Source: Bacteroides sp. 51 (GTDB taxonomy: Bacteria > Bacteroidota > Bacteroidia > Bacteroidales > Bacteroidaceae). Taken from it: a DNA stretch of 64,000 nt. The stretch is from contig NZ_QVMI01000018.1 of the NCBI RefSeq assembly GCF_010500965.1, positions 68,921-132,920 of the forward strand. The letters are read 5' to 3'. Position numbers and translations under genes: made by a program. This document shows positions 17,511 to 27,051 of the stretch, piece by piece; positions within the stretch are counted from its first letter, which is position 1, and every line of letters begins with the position of its first letter. The notes under the pieces were generated by a model that was given only the letters and a program-made list of their open reading frames with translations, made no database searches and was not told the origin of the DNA.

Positions 17511-18797
17511 TCAAGTGTTTTGCAAAGCCTGGTCTATATCCGCCAGCAAGTCATCAATATGTTCCGTTCCGACAGACAAACGTACCGTGCCCGGTGTGAT
17601 ACCCTGCTCGGCAAGTTCCTGTTCGCTGAGTTGAGAGTGGGTAGTGGTGGCCGGATGGATAACCAATGATTTCACATCCGCCACATTGGCCAATAGCGAA
17701 AATATCTTCAGGCTATCAATAAAGCGGTGCGCCTCCGCCTTACCACCTTTAATCTCAAATGTAAAAATAGACCCGGCCCCATTCGGGAAATACTCCTGAT
17801 ACAACAAATGGTCGGGATGATCGGGCAGCGACGGGTGGTTTACCTTCGCTACCTTCGGATGATTCTTCAGGTACGCCACCACTTTAAGAGCATTCTCTAC
17901 GTGCCGTTCCACGCGCAAGGAAAGCGTCTCCAACCCTTGCAACAAAAGGAAAGCATTGATGGGACTAAGCGTAGCCCCTGTATCGCGAAGCAAAATCGCC
18001 CGGATGCGCGTCACATAAGCAGCAGGCCCGGCAGCATCGACAAAACGGACGCCGTGATAACTCGGATCAGGCTCCGTCAACTGAGGAAACTTGCCCGAGG
18101 CCACCCAATCGAACTTACCGGAATCCACAATTACCCCACCCAAAGAAGTACCATGCCCGCCGATGAACTTCGTAGCCGAGTGCACCACAATATCAGCACC
18201 ATGTTCAATGGGGCGAATCAGGAACGGAGTGCCGAAGGTATTGTCAATAATAAGCGGTATGCCATGCCTGTGGGCAATAGCCGAAACCGCCTCAATGTTG
18301 ATGATATTCGCATTCGGATTGCCCAATGTCTCAATAAAAACAGCCTTGGTATTCTCCTGAATTGCCCGTTCAAAGTTCGACAAATCCGATGGATCAACAA
18401 ACGTGGTCGTCACCCCAAAAGAAGGCAATGTATTGGCCAACAGATTATACGTACCGCCATAAATTGTCTTGGCAGATACAATATGATCGCCCGCACGGGT
18501 AATATTCTGAAACGCATAAGTAATAGCAGCCGCACCCGAAGCAACAGCCAAAGCCGCTACTCCACCCTCCAATACAGCAATCCGCTCCTCAAAAACGCCC
18601 TGCGTAGGATTGGTCAACCGACCATATATATTTCCGGCATCCGTCAACCCGAAACGTGCGGCAGCATGCTCCGAATCACGAAAAACATACGATGTTGTCT
18701 GATAAATAGGTACCGCCCGTGCGCCGGTAGCCGCATCGGGTTGTTCTTGTCCAACATGAAGTTGCAAAGTCTCAAAGTGTAGGTTCTTTCTTTCCAT
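17511..18797 (-). CDS. metY: O-acetylhomoserine aminocarboxypropyltransferase / sulfhydrylase
   Basis: 428 residues, the usual length for MetY. It is a PLP enzyme of the Cys/Met metabolism family that makes homocysteine from O-acetylhomoserine and sulfide in the cytoplasm. Markers in order: [14 protein letters not shown] at the start, [33 protein letters not shown], the PLP lysine in [10 protein letters not shown] (K210), and the C-terminal [19 protein letters not shown] and [15 protein letters not shown]. It has its own promoter (18935-18967) and a roughly 130-nt leader holding a double-palindrome repeat. A divergent Lrp/AsnC gene may regulate it. Confidence 0.93.
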   Translation of the reverse strand: MERKNLHFETLQLHVGQEQPDAATGARAVPIYQTTSYVFRDSEHAAARFGLTDAGNIYGRLTNPTQGVFEERIAVLEGGVAALAVASGAAAITYAFQNITRAGDHIVSAKTIYGGTYNLLANTLPSFGVTTTFVDPSDLSNFERAIQENTKAVFIETLGNPNANIINIEAVSAIAHRHGIPLIIDNTFGTPFLIRPIEHGADIVVHSATKFIGGHGTSLGGVIVDSGKFDWVASGKFPQLTEPDPSYHGVRFVDAAGPAAYVTRIRAILLRDTGATLSPINAFLLLQGLETLSLRVERHVENALKVVAYLKNHPKVAKVNHPSLPDHPDHLLYQEYFPNGAGSIFTFEIKGGKAEAHRFIDSLKIFSLLANVADVKSLVIHPATTTHSQLSEQELAEQGITPGTVRLSVGTEHIDDLLADIDQALQNT

Positions 18798-18828
18798 ATT
18801 ATTCTTGTTTTAAAGTAAATGATTTACC

Positions 18829-18897
18829 GTAGGGGCGTTTTGCGAAACGCCCGATGCACAGGAAGCCATTTCCGGGCGTTTCGCGAAACACCCCTAC
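18829..18897. repeat. REPIN-like double palindrome, diverged variant in metY leader
   Basis: Two imperfect palindromes (gggcgttttgcgaaacgccc and gggcgtttcgcgaaacaccc) have GTAGGGG/CCCCTAC outer ends and a 21-nt spacer (gatgcacaggaagccatttcc) related to the other copies. It sits between the metY promoter and start codon, so it should be transcribed as two hairpins in the metY leader. Confidence 0.8.
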
Positions 18898-18934
18898 AAA
18901 ATCAGCCCAAATGCATCAGTATTATTCTTTTCTT

Positions 18935-18967
18935 GCAAATATAGAATGAACAGAAATATCAAACAAG
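18935..18967 (-). promoter_or_regulatory. Promoter of metY
   Basis: On the minus strand: CTTG as -33 element (18967-18964), 20 nt, then TATATTTGC (18943-18935), an exact match to the Bacteroides -7 box TAnnTTTG plus pyrimidine. Transcription should start near 18928, giving a leader of about 130 nt. Confidence 0.6.
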
Positions 18968-19067
18968 ATGTTTTAAAAATATGGGAAATATTACTAAATT
19001 CACCCCGCCAATCAGCATATACGTCTGATTTCAATCATAAAACAACCCCTTTAAAGAAATCTATTCT

Positions 19068-19529
19068 ATGGATACTTTAGACAAAACCGACCTGCAAATC
19101 ATGCGGATCATGCAAAACAACTCCAAACTGACAACAAAAGAGCTGGCAGCGCAAGTCAACCTCTCAACAACCCCCGTCTTTGAGCGCCTCAAAAGGCTCG
19201 AATCCGAAGGCTATATCAAAAAGTATGTAGCCATACTCGATGCCGAGAAGCTAAACTGTGGGTTTGTTGTATTTTGCAGCGTCAAACTCAGAAGACTAAA
19301 CCACGATATCGCCCGCGAATTTACCCACATCATACAAAACATCCCCGAGGTCACCGAGTGCTACAATATATCCGGCGAATACGACTATCTGTTAAAGATA
19401 CACGCCCCGGACATGAAATATTATCAGGAGTTCATCCTCAATGTATTAGGGACCATTGATAGCCTGGGCTCACTAACCAGCACATTTGTTATGGCAGAGA
19501 TTAAACAGAGTTATGGGATCTCCATCTAA
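19068..19529 (+). CDS. Lrp/AsnC family transcriptional regulator
   Basis: 153 residues, the usual length. The N-terminal winged helix has the family pattern LDKTDLQIMRIMQNNSKLTT, then ELAAQVNLSTTPVFERLKRL and GYIKKYVAILD. The RAM ligand-binding domain follows, with VTECYNISGEYDYLLKIHAPD. Such proteins sense amino acids and form octamers. It is transcribed divergently from metY with a 270-bp gap between them, so control of sulfur amino-acid synthesis is likely but not shown. Confidence 0.92.
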   Translation: MDTLDKTDLQIMRIMQNNSKLTTKELAAQVNLSTTPVFERLKRLESEGYIKKYVAILDAEKLNCGFVVFCSVKLRRLNHDIAREFTHIIQNIPEVTECYNISGEYDYLLKIHAPDMKYYQEFILNVLGTIDSLGSLTSTFVMAEIKQSYGISI

Positions 19530-19707
19530 CTAATGCTTCGTATTCATTTGGTCATACAAAACCAAACAACGCGAAGAAGATGCCTGTTACCGCATCTGCT
19601 TTTATTGTAACTAAAAAACAAATCCAGCTCCAAAGTCGAAGGTTTATAGAATTAAGACTATCTTTACAACATTCAACAATCGGAGATAACGCTTTAAACA
19701 TACCAAC

Positions 19708-20208
19708 ATGAATAAAAAGCATTTAAAACATTGCACCCCCGTACTATTTGTAAAAGACGCTAAAATAGCGCGCGACTTCTACGAAAAGACTTTAGGAATG
19801 GAAGTTGTTTCCAATTTTGGCGACCTGAATATCTCTTTCAAAGAAGGCTTCGCGCTTTGGCAAATCATGGAGGAGAATATCATCCCCCAGAAACTAGGAA
19901 ATGAGAATATAACAAACAGCAACCTGGCCAGCCGCTTCGAGCTCTGTTTTGAGACGGATAATCTGGATACTATTTATTCGGCATTAAAAGCCAATGGTAC
20001 AAAATTCCTTCACGAAATCAACACAGAATTGTGGGGACAGCAAACAATTCGCTTTTATGACCCCGACGGCCACCTGGTTGAGGTTGGAGAAGCTATGCCT
20101 ATCTTCCTTCGCCGTATTTATAAAGAAGAAAACTTCGATATCGAAGCAACTTCCAGGCGCACGTTTACTCCAGTCGAGATGCTCAAAAACATATTAAGAA
20201 TTAAATAA
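19708..20208 (+). CDS. VOC (glyoxalase/bleomycin-resistance) family protein
   Basis: 166 residues with two beta-alpha-beta repeats of the VOC fold: TPVLFVKDAKIARDFYEKTL and GMEVVSN in the first, FELCFETDNLDTIYSALKAN and IRFYDPDGHLVEVGE in the second. The D-P-D-G-H-x-(V/I)-E motif supplies a typical metal ligand. The last 35 residues extend beyond a minimal VOC domain. These proteins may be metal-dependent lyases, dioxygenases or drug-binding proteins; the substrate cannot be read from the sequence. It ends 33 nt before the convergent glycosidase gene. Confidence 0.8.
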   Translation: MNKKHLKHCTPVLFVKDAKIARDFYEKTLGMEVVSNFGDLNISFKEGFALWQIMEENIIPQKLGNENITNSNLASRFELCFETDNLDTIYSALKANGTKFLHEINTELWGQQTIRFYDPDGHLVEVGEAMPIFLRRIYKEENFDIEATSRRTFTPVEMLKNILRIK

Positions 20209-20241
20209 GGTAGGTATATGCTCACAATATTCCCTTACAAA

Positions 20242-23200
20242 CTACCTTAAGCGCTGCAACGTCACCCCCATAATTCCGATAACCACATCATTAGAGAGCG
20301 TTTCGAGCGTCAGCCGTTCCAGTTTCTTCTTTGGGTTCAGTTTGAGATCAAGTAAGATGCCCGCCCCGCCATCAATCGGGCGACCATAAACACCTTGAAT
20401 GCCTAAATCGCGTTCCAGATCGTTGCTGACTAATCCTGATTTAAGATGCAGACGATATGGACGGGGGGCATCCAGTCTGAATGCAATATCATCAACAAAG
20501 AAGTCCTGCTCTATCGGGCACCAGTTTTCGGGGTTGATGAGTTCAACCTCTTCAAATGTTCCATCGGAGTAACAGATGCGAATAATGCCGTTTGCGATAT
20601 GGCATTGCATGTGGTTGGTACTTCCTGCCATTAACAGATAGGCGCGGGAGGCTTTGCCTGACAAAGGAATTTCCAGATCGTTGGGGTAGTTGTCCCAGAG
20701 GGAGGTGAAAGAGATATTCCGTCCTGTGGCAGGCGTGCGGAAAGGCACACCTACCGAGGTTTGCAATAAGCCTTTATCTACTTTTGCACGAAGTCCGCTG
20801 TCATCAATATCGGCCATTGTTTTGGGGTGGCACCACTCGCCAATGCCTTGTTTGGGCAGTTGTAATGTGGTATAAGGCGACCGGGGAGTGAGGTATTCAT
20901 TGCGGAAGATATCGGTTACGGACGAATTAAAGAGTTTATCCATCACAACCGGTTCACAGTGTTTAGCGTCAACATTCACAAATGCAGGTTCAATCACCTT
21001 TTCCTCCGCCAATACTTCCACAGATACAGGTTGCCACCAGGACAAGTCTCCCTGATGGAGTTTAACAAAGAAAGTACGATGCCCGGGGACACCTGCGATA
21101 CTCCCGGCGATGCGGTTAGTCTTATCCGGGGTTTTCAACGTAGTGTTACCGAATAAGTGTTGCGGATCGGAGACTTCCGAGATTGACTGCGTAAACACGG
21201 CTTCAAAAGAATCGCCTTGTTTATACGCGCCTTTCTGAACTATATCTTCAGTCTCCAACGGTTGGCCCCCCCACTCTATCAGCACTTCGGCAGATTCCGT
21301 AGCCGGAGCCTGAATGGAAAGAAGCGGATATCCTACCACAGCATCGGAGAGTTCCCATTTCACCGGAGCCCCGTTTACGGTTACCCGGGAGATTTTGTCC
21401 ATGCGTGCACGCACGCGCAGTTCCAATGCAAGCGGTGTTTCAAATGTTTGGAGTACTTTATAACGGTCTGTTGTTCCCTCTTGCATGTAAGAGAAGGTAA
21501 TATCGGGTGTGTTCAGTTCTGCAAAGGGCCATGCCTTGGGGAAGGATGGGCTAACGACCAGCCTCCCGTTCAGCGCATCGGGCAAAATGCCATAAAGTCC
21601 TTGGATAAAGACTCTGGATGCTACGCCAATAGGGTCGCCAAAGTCGCGATAACATTCGCCGCGGGCGGCATCGTAGAAGGATACCTGCCCGAAGTTGCCG
21701 GGGCTACCGCCCAGATACATGCCGTCGAGCACCGAACTTTTCAACAGGTTGAATCCGGCATCTCCGCGGCCGGCCTGGAAGTAGGCTAATGCGGTATGCA
21801 TCACCTCGGCAAAAGCTACGTTATTGATGCTCCACGAATAAGGAAGCCAGTTGGTGGTCGATATGGTTTCGTATCCTTCATCGTGCAAACCGGCAGCTTT
21901 CACCGGGATGTGGGGAATTTCGGTATCTACGTAACGGGTGGCCTGATAGGCTTGGAAAGCATCGGCCACTTCGCCATCCATCGCGTGATAGATGGTCCAC
22001 AAACCGGCACTTTCGTGCAAGCGTTGTTTGCCCATAAAGTCTTTATACTCTGCCCAATAGCCTTTGTCGGGCATCCAGAGGGTGGAGTTGAGTGCAGTGA
22101 GTATTTTCCCGGCTTCTTTGCAATAGGGCGTTGGATCTTCTCCTATCTTTTCGGCAATGAGGGCGGCCATTTTATTGGCACGATAGTTATAGGCGGTAGA
22201 ATGGGTCACGGCACCGGAGTTATAGTACAGCGCGTCGCTTGCCCAGATACAGGCATAGGCATCGTACAGTCCGTCGTTGTTGGGGTCGTAGTTCCGTTTT
22301 TCCCAAGCCAGGTGACGGGTGATTACAGGCCACATCTTGCGGGCATACGCCAGATCGCCCGTCCAGTTGAAATGCCAAAGCAGCTCGTCCATGTAGCAAA
22401 GGTTCATATCGTAATGATGCATCTGGTCGTTGCGGTAAGGGTTACGGCAGATGTACCCGTTGCTATATTGGGGAGTGCCCCACTGTTTTATGGAGCGGGC
22501 GAGGTTCATATCGGGGTCTTGCGCGGGGTGAGGAATGGTGTTCGGTACTTCGGTCACCTGACTGGCGGCATAGGCATCGAAGTGCGTGCGGGCACGGTTG
22601 TGCCAGCCGAGGGCATCGCCGGTATATGCTGCGCGCCAACCGCTTAAGGGCATACGCCAGCCTACAGCGCCGTGTAGCCACACCTCGCCATCCCAGATGC
22701 CATCGGCGGCAACGGCCAATGCGCCACCAAGGGTATTGATATAAGGGTCGGGGGTGCGGAATTGAATCCGTCCGGCAAGGGCGGCACGGGTGGCCTCAGT
22801 CTCTTCAAACAGCTTCTCGGCAACTTCGGGAGGAAGTAGATTTAGCCACATATCTTGAAGCACTAAATAGCCAACTGCATGTTCACTGTCTACATCCCAT
22901 CCGCAACTTCTTGTATATCCCGGATTGAGTGGCGCTTCGAAACTGTCGGCCGGGTCTACGCCCATATCTCCGTTGCGGTTCAATCTTTCGCCTTTTATTC
23001 TTACCTGAGAAGCAATAAGATCTGTTCCTTGGGGCATATTCCAGGCTTCGATTTTCCAGATGGCACCTTCTTCTTCGTAGAGGGCTAACGCAGTGATGTG
23101 CAGTTCTCCTTTTCCCCAAAGAGGATCGGTGAGGCGATAGCTTCGCCGTCCCGGAGTATAACGAGCTTCGCAATGTGCTATGGAATCAAGAAATACAGCT

Positions 23201-23487
23201 CTGTGGTGGGGAATGACTATTCGAAAACTAATATTCTGACTGTAGTTCTTATCATAGGCTGCAAATACGGGACGGTCGCTCGTTTCCAGACGAAAAGCAG
23301 TATGACCGCCGTACAACGCACGTGTGTACCGATTGGAACCATTAACACAAACAAAGTCTTCGCCATCGGGCGTGTAGTGCAAGGTACGGGGCGAACGGTG
23401 TTTGGCCTCACTTAACGACGCCAGTGGCTGGGCAATAGTTGTGGTTGTTATTAGTAACCAGAAGAGGATGGTAAAAGAATGACGCAT
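20242..23487 (-). CDS. Exported six-hairpin glycosidase-like protein (DUF4450-like N-terminus)
   Basis: 1081 residues with a signal peptide ending TIAQ. The N-terminal 230 residues are a beta-rich domain that I think matches DUF4450. Residues about 250-640 look like an (alpha/alpha)6 glycosidase barrel: VWLHGAVGWRMPLSGWR, YTGDALGWHNRARTHF, CYMDELLWHFNWTGD, LWTIYHAMDG and TNWLPYSWSINNVAFAE. Beta domains follow, with a likely carbohydrate-binding C-terminus. Candidate acids include the Asp/Glu of MDELLWHFNWTGD, but I cannot name the catalytic pair. The neighbours are a pectate-lyase-like gene and the rhamnose operon, which suggests action on pectic glycans. No family number is claimed. Confidence 0.65.
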   Translation of the reverse strand: MRHSFTILFWLLITTTTIAQPLASLSEAKHRSPRTLHYTPDGEDFVCVNGSNRYTRALYGGHTAFRLETSDRPVFAAYDKNYSQNISFRIVIPHHRAVFLDSIAHCEARYTPGRRSYRLTDPLWGKGELHITALALYEEEGAIWKIEAWNMPQGTDLIASQVRIKGERLNRNGDMGVDPADSFEAPLNPGYTRSCGWDVDSEHAVGYLVLQDMWLNLLPPEVAEKLFEETEATRAALAGRIQFRTPDPYINTLGGALAVAADGIWDGEVWLHGAVGWRMPLSGWRAAYTGDALGWHNRARTHFDAYAASQVTEVPNTIPHPAQDPDMNLARSIKQWGTPQYSNGYICRNPYRNDQMHHYDMNLCYMDELLWHFNWTGDLAYARKMWPVITRHLAWEKRNYDPNNDGLYDAYACIWASDALYYNSGAVTHSTAYNYRANKMAALIAEKIGEDPTPYCKEAGKILTALNSTLWMPDKGYWAEYKDFMGKQRLHESAGLWTIYHAMDGEVADAFQAYQATRYVDTEIPHIPVKAAGLHDEGYETISTTNWLPYSWSINNVAFAEVMHTALAYFQAGRGDAGFNLLKSSVLDGMYLGGSPGNFGQVSFYDAARGECYRDFGDPIGVASRVFIQGLYGILPDALNGRLVVSPSFPKAWPFAELNTPDITFSYMQEGTTDRYKVLQTFETPLALELRVRARMDKISRVTVNGAPVKWELSDAVVGYPLLSIQAPATESAEVLIEWGGQPLETEDIVQKGAYKQGDSFEAVFTQSISEVSDPQHLFGNTTLKTPDKTNRIAGSIAGVPGHRTFFVKLHQGDLSWWQPVSVEVLAEEKVIEPAFVNVDAKHCEPVVMDKLFNSSVTDIFRNEYLTPRSPYTTLQLPKQGIGEWCHPKTMADIDDSGLRAKVDKGLLQTSVGVPFRTPATGRNISFTSLWDNYPNDLEIPLSGKASRAYLLMAGSTNHMQCHIANGIIRICYSDGTFEEVELINPENWCPIEQDFFVDDIAFRLDAPRPYRLHLKSGLVSNDLERDLGIQGVYGRPIDGGAGILLDLKLNPKKKLERLTLETLSNDVVIGIMGVTLQRLR

Positions 23488-23825
23488 GTATTGATATGAT
23501 TTAAAAGACTAATGGATTAAGGGACTAAAATAAGGAGAATAATAGAATTTAATATATTGTTTTTTGACTGTAATGCTATTATTTATGACATTTATTGCAT
23601 TTATTTAAACAGCCAAGTGTCGCGAAATCATATAATTCCTTCAAAAACACCGGCTCCCTGACGCTTGTAGAGGCATTTTTTGCGTTTGCTGCAAACATCA
23701 ACCTGCGTTTGCAGCAAACGCGATGTTGTCTTTGCAGCAAACGCAAGCTCACGTTTGCAGCAAACGCAAAACGGACTGTCGAAGAGGTGGTTTTGCAAAG
23801 TAAATAATCTGCACACTGTCAAAGA
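23488..23825. other. Intergenic region between two minus-strand genes
   Basis: 338 bases without a gene. The main content is the palindrome array at 23682-23767. The part next to the glycosidase start (23488-23600) is AT-rich and may hold its promoter, but I found no exact -7 box. The short open frames crossing the array on both strands look like by-products of the repeats. Confidence 0.6.
23682..23767. repeat. Array of four palindromes, 23-bp pitch
   Basis: Four units of the palindrome GCGTTTGCAGCAAACGC (the first has T at the centre, and the outer bases vary). Their centres are at 23690, 23713, 23736 and 23759, exactly 23 bp apart, with unrelated spacers between. The array lies 3' of the split beta-helix gene and upstream of the six-hairpin glycosidase gene, both on the minus strand. 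Confidence 0.9.
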
Positions 23826-25568
23826 TTACTTCCCCGATAACCAAAGCACCGCATCTTTAGAAGCAGGTGTGTTCAACTCCACAATCTTCCCGGCAGATAC
23901 CTTTTGCGTTTTGCCTTCTTGTTTACCGGTCAGCGGATTGAGCCATCGTAGTGCATAACTTCCTTTATCACCTGTCAAATCCAGCGATACAGTTCCCGGT
24001 CGGCAATAAATGATATATCCTGTTGAGGGTTCGCCCATTCCCCAATACTTCCCTTCCGAGGTTGCACCAGCCATAGGTTGCATCAACGCCGCATCCGTAT
24101 AGAAGCGAGAATTATCTACTTTAGGGATGGCACAGAGCGATCCGCCGGCAATATATGCCACCCAATCCCGAGTATTGGAACTCTTAAAGTTATAGACAAT
24201 CACTTTATCCGGATATTCGCTGCGGTACTCACTCACCGCCCGGTAAACGGCATCGGGACCATCATCTCCTACTTCCTCTAAACGGGCATACTGCCGCTGA
24301 GCCAGACTGACACCACCCTGCGGAGCATAAAGCGAACCATCTGCACGGTAGTGCCATTGCCTGATATCTATAATATCTACCATCGCGGCGTAGGCAGCAT
24401 CCGCCAATACAGCGTCGGTTACATCTTTAGTAGCCGAAAGCATCACCTTAACATCCTTATTTGTTTCCCGCTCCCACTCACGGATCACATCGAGCCAGAA
24501 CTGCACAAAATGCAGCGGACCGGTATACTCCAATCCCAAATGATGAACCACATTGGTGTGATCGCCCAGCTCGTCCAGATGCTTGCGGATGTGCTGAAGA
24601 TGATATCCCACCAATCGTTCATTCGAGAGATCATAAAACTGATCGGCCATAAACACCCGCTTATCGCCGGCATAATACGTATTCTCCGGGAAACTCAGGC
24701 CATTGATGTTGTTTGCCGACCGCCACGGATAATCGGCCCAATGGGCACCCTCTTCTATGATATTATGTTGCAGATAATGATCCTGAATGAATAACAGCCC
24801 ATCACGGTCGGCAATCCCGGCAAACCGCTTAAGCCGCAACCAATACCACGGATTAAACTGATCCAGGTCATATTTGCTCAAACGGTCGAACGCCTCGCCC
24901 ACTCCGCTCCGGCTAAAAGGCTGTTCATAGAATGGCGCCCACACATCGGCATCTACCCGGCGCGACCGCCCGTGATCGTCGCGACGGCGCTCGTACCACA
25001 GTGCCGGAAAATGATTTAATGCCACAGCCCCTCTACGACGCAAGGTTACAGCAACCGAGTCCAGTTGATCCGTCAACCCCTGCCCCTCCCTGCCGGGAAC
25101 GAAACGGGTTAGGTGCACCCCCGCTTTTGTTACAACACTTGGTCGCAGATTACCACGCCACAACGCCGTACGCTGGGTTCTGCCCAGCAGTGGTATATCA
25201 TTTTGCACAATCCTGCCATTCACAACCTCAATAGGCAAAGCAACCGGCCGGGGGGCAACATTGCGCACTTTCTTTTTCGGAATATCATCTATATCAGTCG
25301 ATGAATAATCCAGCGTAAACGGATGCCGGGCTACGATTGTATCAATCCACTGATCCATAACCAGCTCCGGAAAAGCCGAACGTTTATTCATTAAAGCCGT
25401 ATACTCAGGGTTGGTTTCACTTAACGGCGGACCCGGCACAAAGAGAACATCATTCGTTTCTTCCGATTTCTTCCCGATCCGCGCCTCCCATTGCGCATAA
25501 TAAAAACTCTTTGGCGTCAGAAACCGGCGGGGCATTTCATGGTTACCGCTTCCGTAACCCTGCCCCAT
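23826..25568 (-). pseudogene. 3' part of frameshifted beta-helix/DUF4955-like gene
   Basis: This frame encodes 580 residues and has no signal peptide. Its first residues (MGQGYGSGNHEMPRRF) continue exactly where the upstream frame fails: adding one G to the GGGG run (plus strand CCCC, 25563-25566) joins them as FGTWG-QGYGSGNHE. That matches the loop that, in beta-helix proteins of this type, precedes a FYAQ segment (YAQWEARIG here). The remainder looks like the DUF4955 region of large exported Bacteroides proteins, with FWLDVIREWERE and DIIDIRQWHYRADG. It ends in a beta domain (LRWLNPLTGKQ). It is probably not translated on its own; the overlap with the 5' part is 52 bp. Confidence 0.7.
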
Positions 25569-26941
25569 GTACCGAAAGCCCAGTTATACGCCTGCGGCGG
25601 AGCATCCAGATGCAACTGAGGCACACGACACTCCCAACAAAGCGAGTTTACCCCGCTCCATCCGCCGCCTTGCCCATCCACATCGCGGAAGGAAATCTTC
25701 AATGCGCCACCATCCACAGTTACCCGGTCAAACAGAATTCCGTTCGACCAGCCTCCCAGCGTCCCACTAAAACTATACGGATGATAAGAATAACACTGCA
25801 CGAAGGCATTCGGCCCCGACACCGAAGGACCAACCGAGAAATCATGATAACCATATTCGGCATAGCACCGCTGGAATAATGTTTGTTGCCCCAGGGTTTG
25901 GAAAGCATACCGGCGATATCCACCGATCTCTCCCACCGGATGCAGGCTCTTACAATCTTCCACCGTAAACCGGCGAACGCCTTCCCAGAGTGCTACAATG
26001 CTACTCACAAAATGCTTGCCCGTCACCCGCCGTACCCAACCGTCTTCAACATTCTCCACGGTAATCGCCATCCAACGATGATTTTCGTCTTTTGGGTTCG
26101 CGGGGTTATATTCGGACACACAGCGTAGATTCTCAACACCCACATTCTTCAATCGGCCGTTCCATCGGTAACGGTGAATATAACTTTGTCCATATGCAGG
26201 GTCCAGTGCATTCGTCAGCGGCACATCTATTGTGACAGATGTGGAAGAAGCCTCAACAACTGTACGCTCCCAACGAAGATCAAAATCTCCCGCTTCCCAA
26301 TGCGTAAGCTGATAGTCGACATAAAACCCGATCTTATCGGCACCGATAGATTGCAACCATTCAGTGGTGGAAGGACGCGTAATCCGGATCTTATCACCAG
26401 CTTTCAAGTTGTGTCCTTCGTTCAAAGGAATTACGGTTGCATTTAACGGAACGTATTGCGAAGCCACCGGTATACTATCCCAGAGCACACAGTCCTCCTG
26501 TCCGGCAATGCGGATCAACGTAGAGCGATCCACCCCTGCACCTACAAGAACCGTTCCATCTTCATCATAGCCACTCCCCCGCAGCACAACCCCCGATTGG
26601 GTGATATGCAGACTGCCGTCTACTCTATATATTCCCTTTTCGAGTTGAACAGCGCCACGGAAGCCCTCGGCATTCATTGGCAGGGCACTCACATAATCTA
26701 TTGCCTGCTGAATACGCCCGGTTGCATCTCCTTCGAAATATGAAACTTTGACCTTAGCCTCGACCCAAGGAATAGGGACATTAGATACCTGATACCCGCA
26801 ATACGAATAGTCGGGAATCCGATCGCCATTCTCAAAGGTGCGATACTGAATACGACTATCAGGGGCAATCGTTAACGACTGACCACTTGTTTTGATCCCC
26901 GCACAAAGACAGAGAACAACCATACATAAACGATAAAACAT
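25517..26941 (-). pseudogene. 5' part of frameshifted pectate-lyase-like beta-helix gene
   Basis: 474 residues open from the ATG, with a signal peptide (about residues 1-20, ending TSGQ). The body is a right-handed beta-helix of pectate-lyase type: IQQAIDYVSALP, AVQLEKGIYRVDGSLHI, VLRGSGYDEDGTVLVG, then repeated strands such as VEDCKSLHPVG and FDRVTVDGGALKI. After YNWAFGTWG the frame drifts into 14 unrelated residues and stops, which marks the frameshift. Repaired, the protein would be about 1040 residues. In this strain it is either a pseudogene, a sequencing error in a homopolymer, or an on/off switch. The location next to rhamnose genes suits a pectin role. Confidence 0.72.
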
Positions 26942-27028
26942 AGGCCCAACGTTTTTAAATAATATTCGTTCAGGCTTTCATTCTTTTATTTAAGGATTAG
27001 AAGAGTTTAGGTTGAATTTATTGTGTTG

Positions 27029-27046
27029 ACTAAGGTTATTCTTAGT
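27029..27046 (-). terminator. Weak hairpin after rhaR
   Basis: ACTAAG / CTTAGT, a 6-bp stem with a 6-nt loop, 6 nt after the rhaR stop on the minus strand. There is no clear U-run, so this is a tentative 3' end for the rhamnose operon. Confidence 0.35.
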
Positions 27047-27051
27047 TTAGC

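Noticed and set aside
17727-18782. 351-residue open frame on the plus strand
   Set aside because: Antisense to metY, which is unmistakable; the product is Arg- and Ile-rich without any family pattern.
21796-22647. 283-residue open frame on the plus strand
   Set aside because: Antisense to the six-hairpin glycosidase gene, whose motifs are clear; no signal, domain or start context of its own.
23682-23767. Possible CRISPR array
   Set aside because: Units are only 23 bp apart, the repeats are short palindromes, spacers are 6-9 nt and no cas genes are near.
23595-23822. Short open frames on both strands across the palindrome array
   Set aside because: Their residues simply repeat the translated palindromes; no start context or conservation visible.
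25517-25568. Programmed -1 frameshifting to join the two beta-helix frames
   Set aside because: No standard slippery heptamer is present, and a simple missing base in the G-run explains the join exactly; kept only as a remote option.
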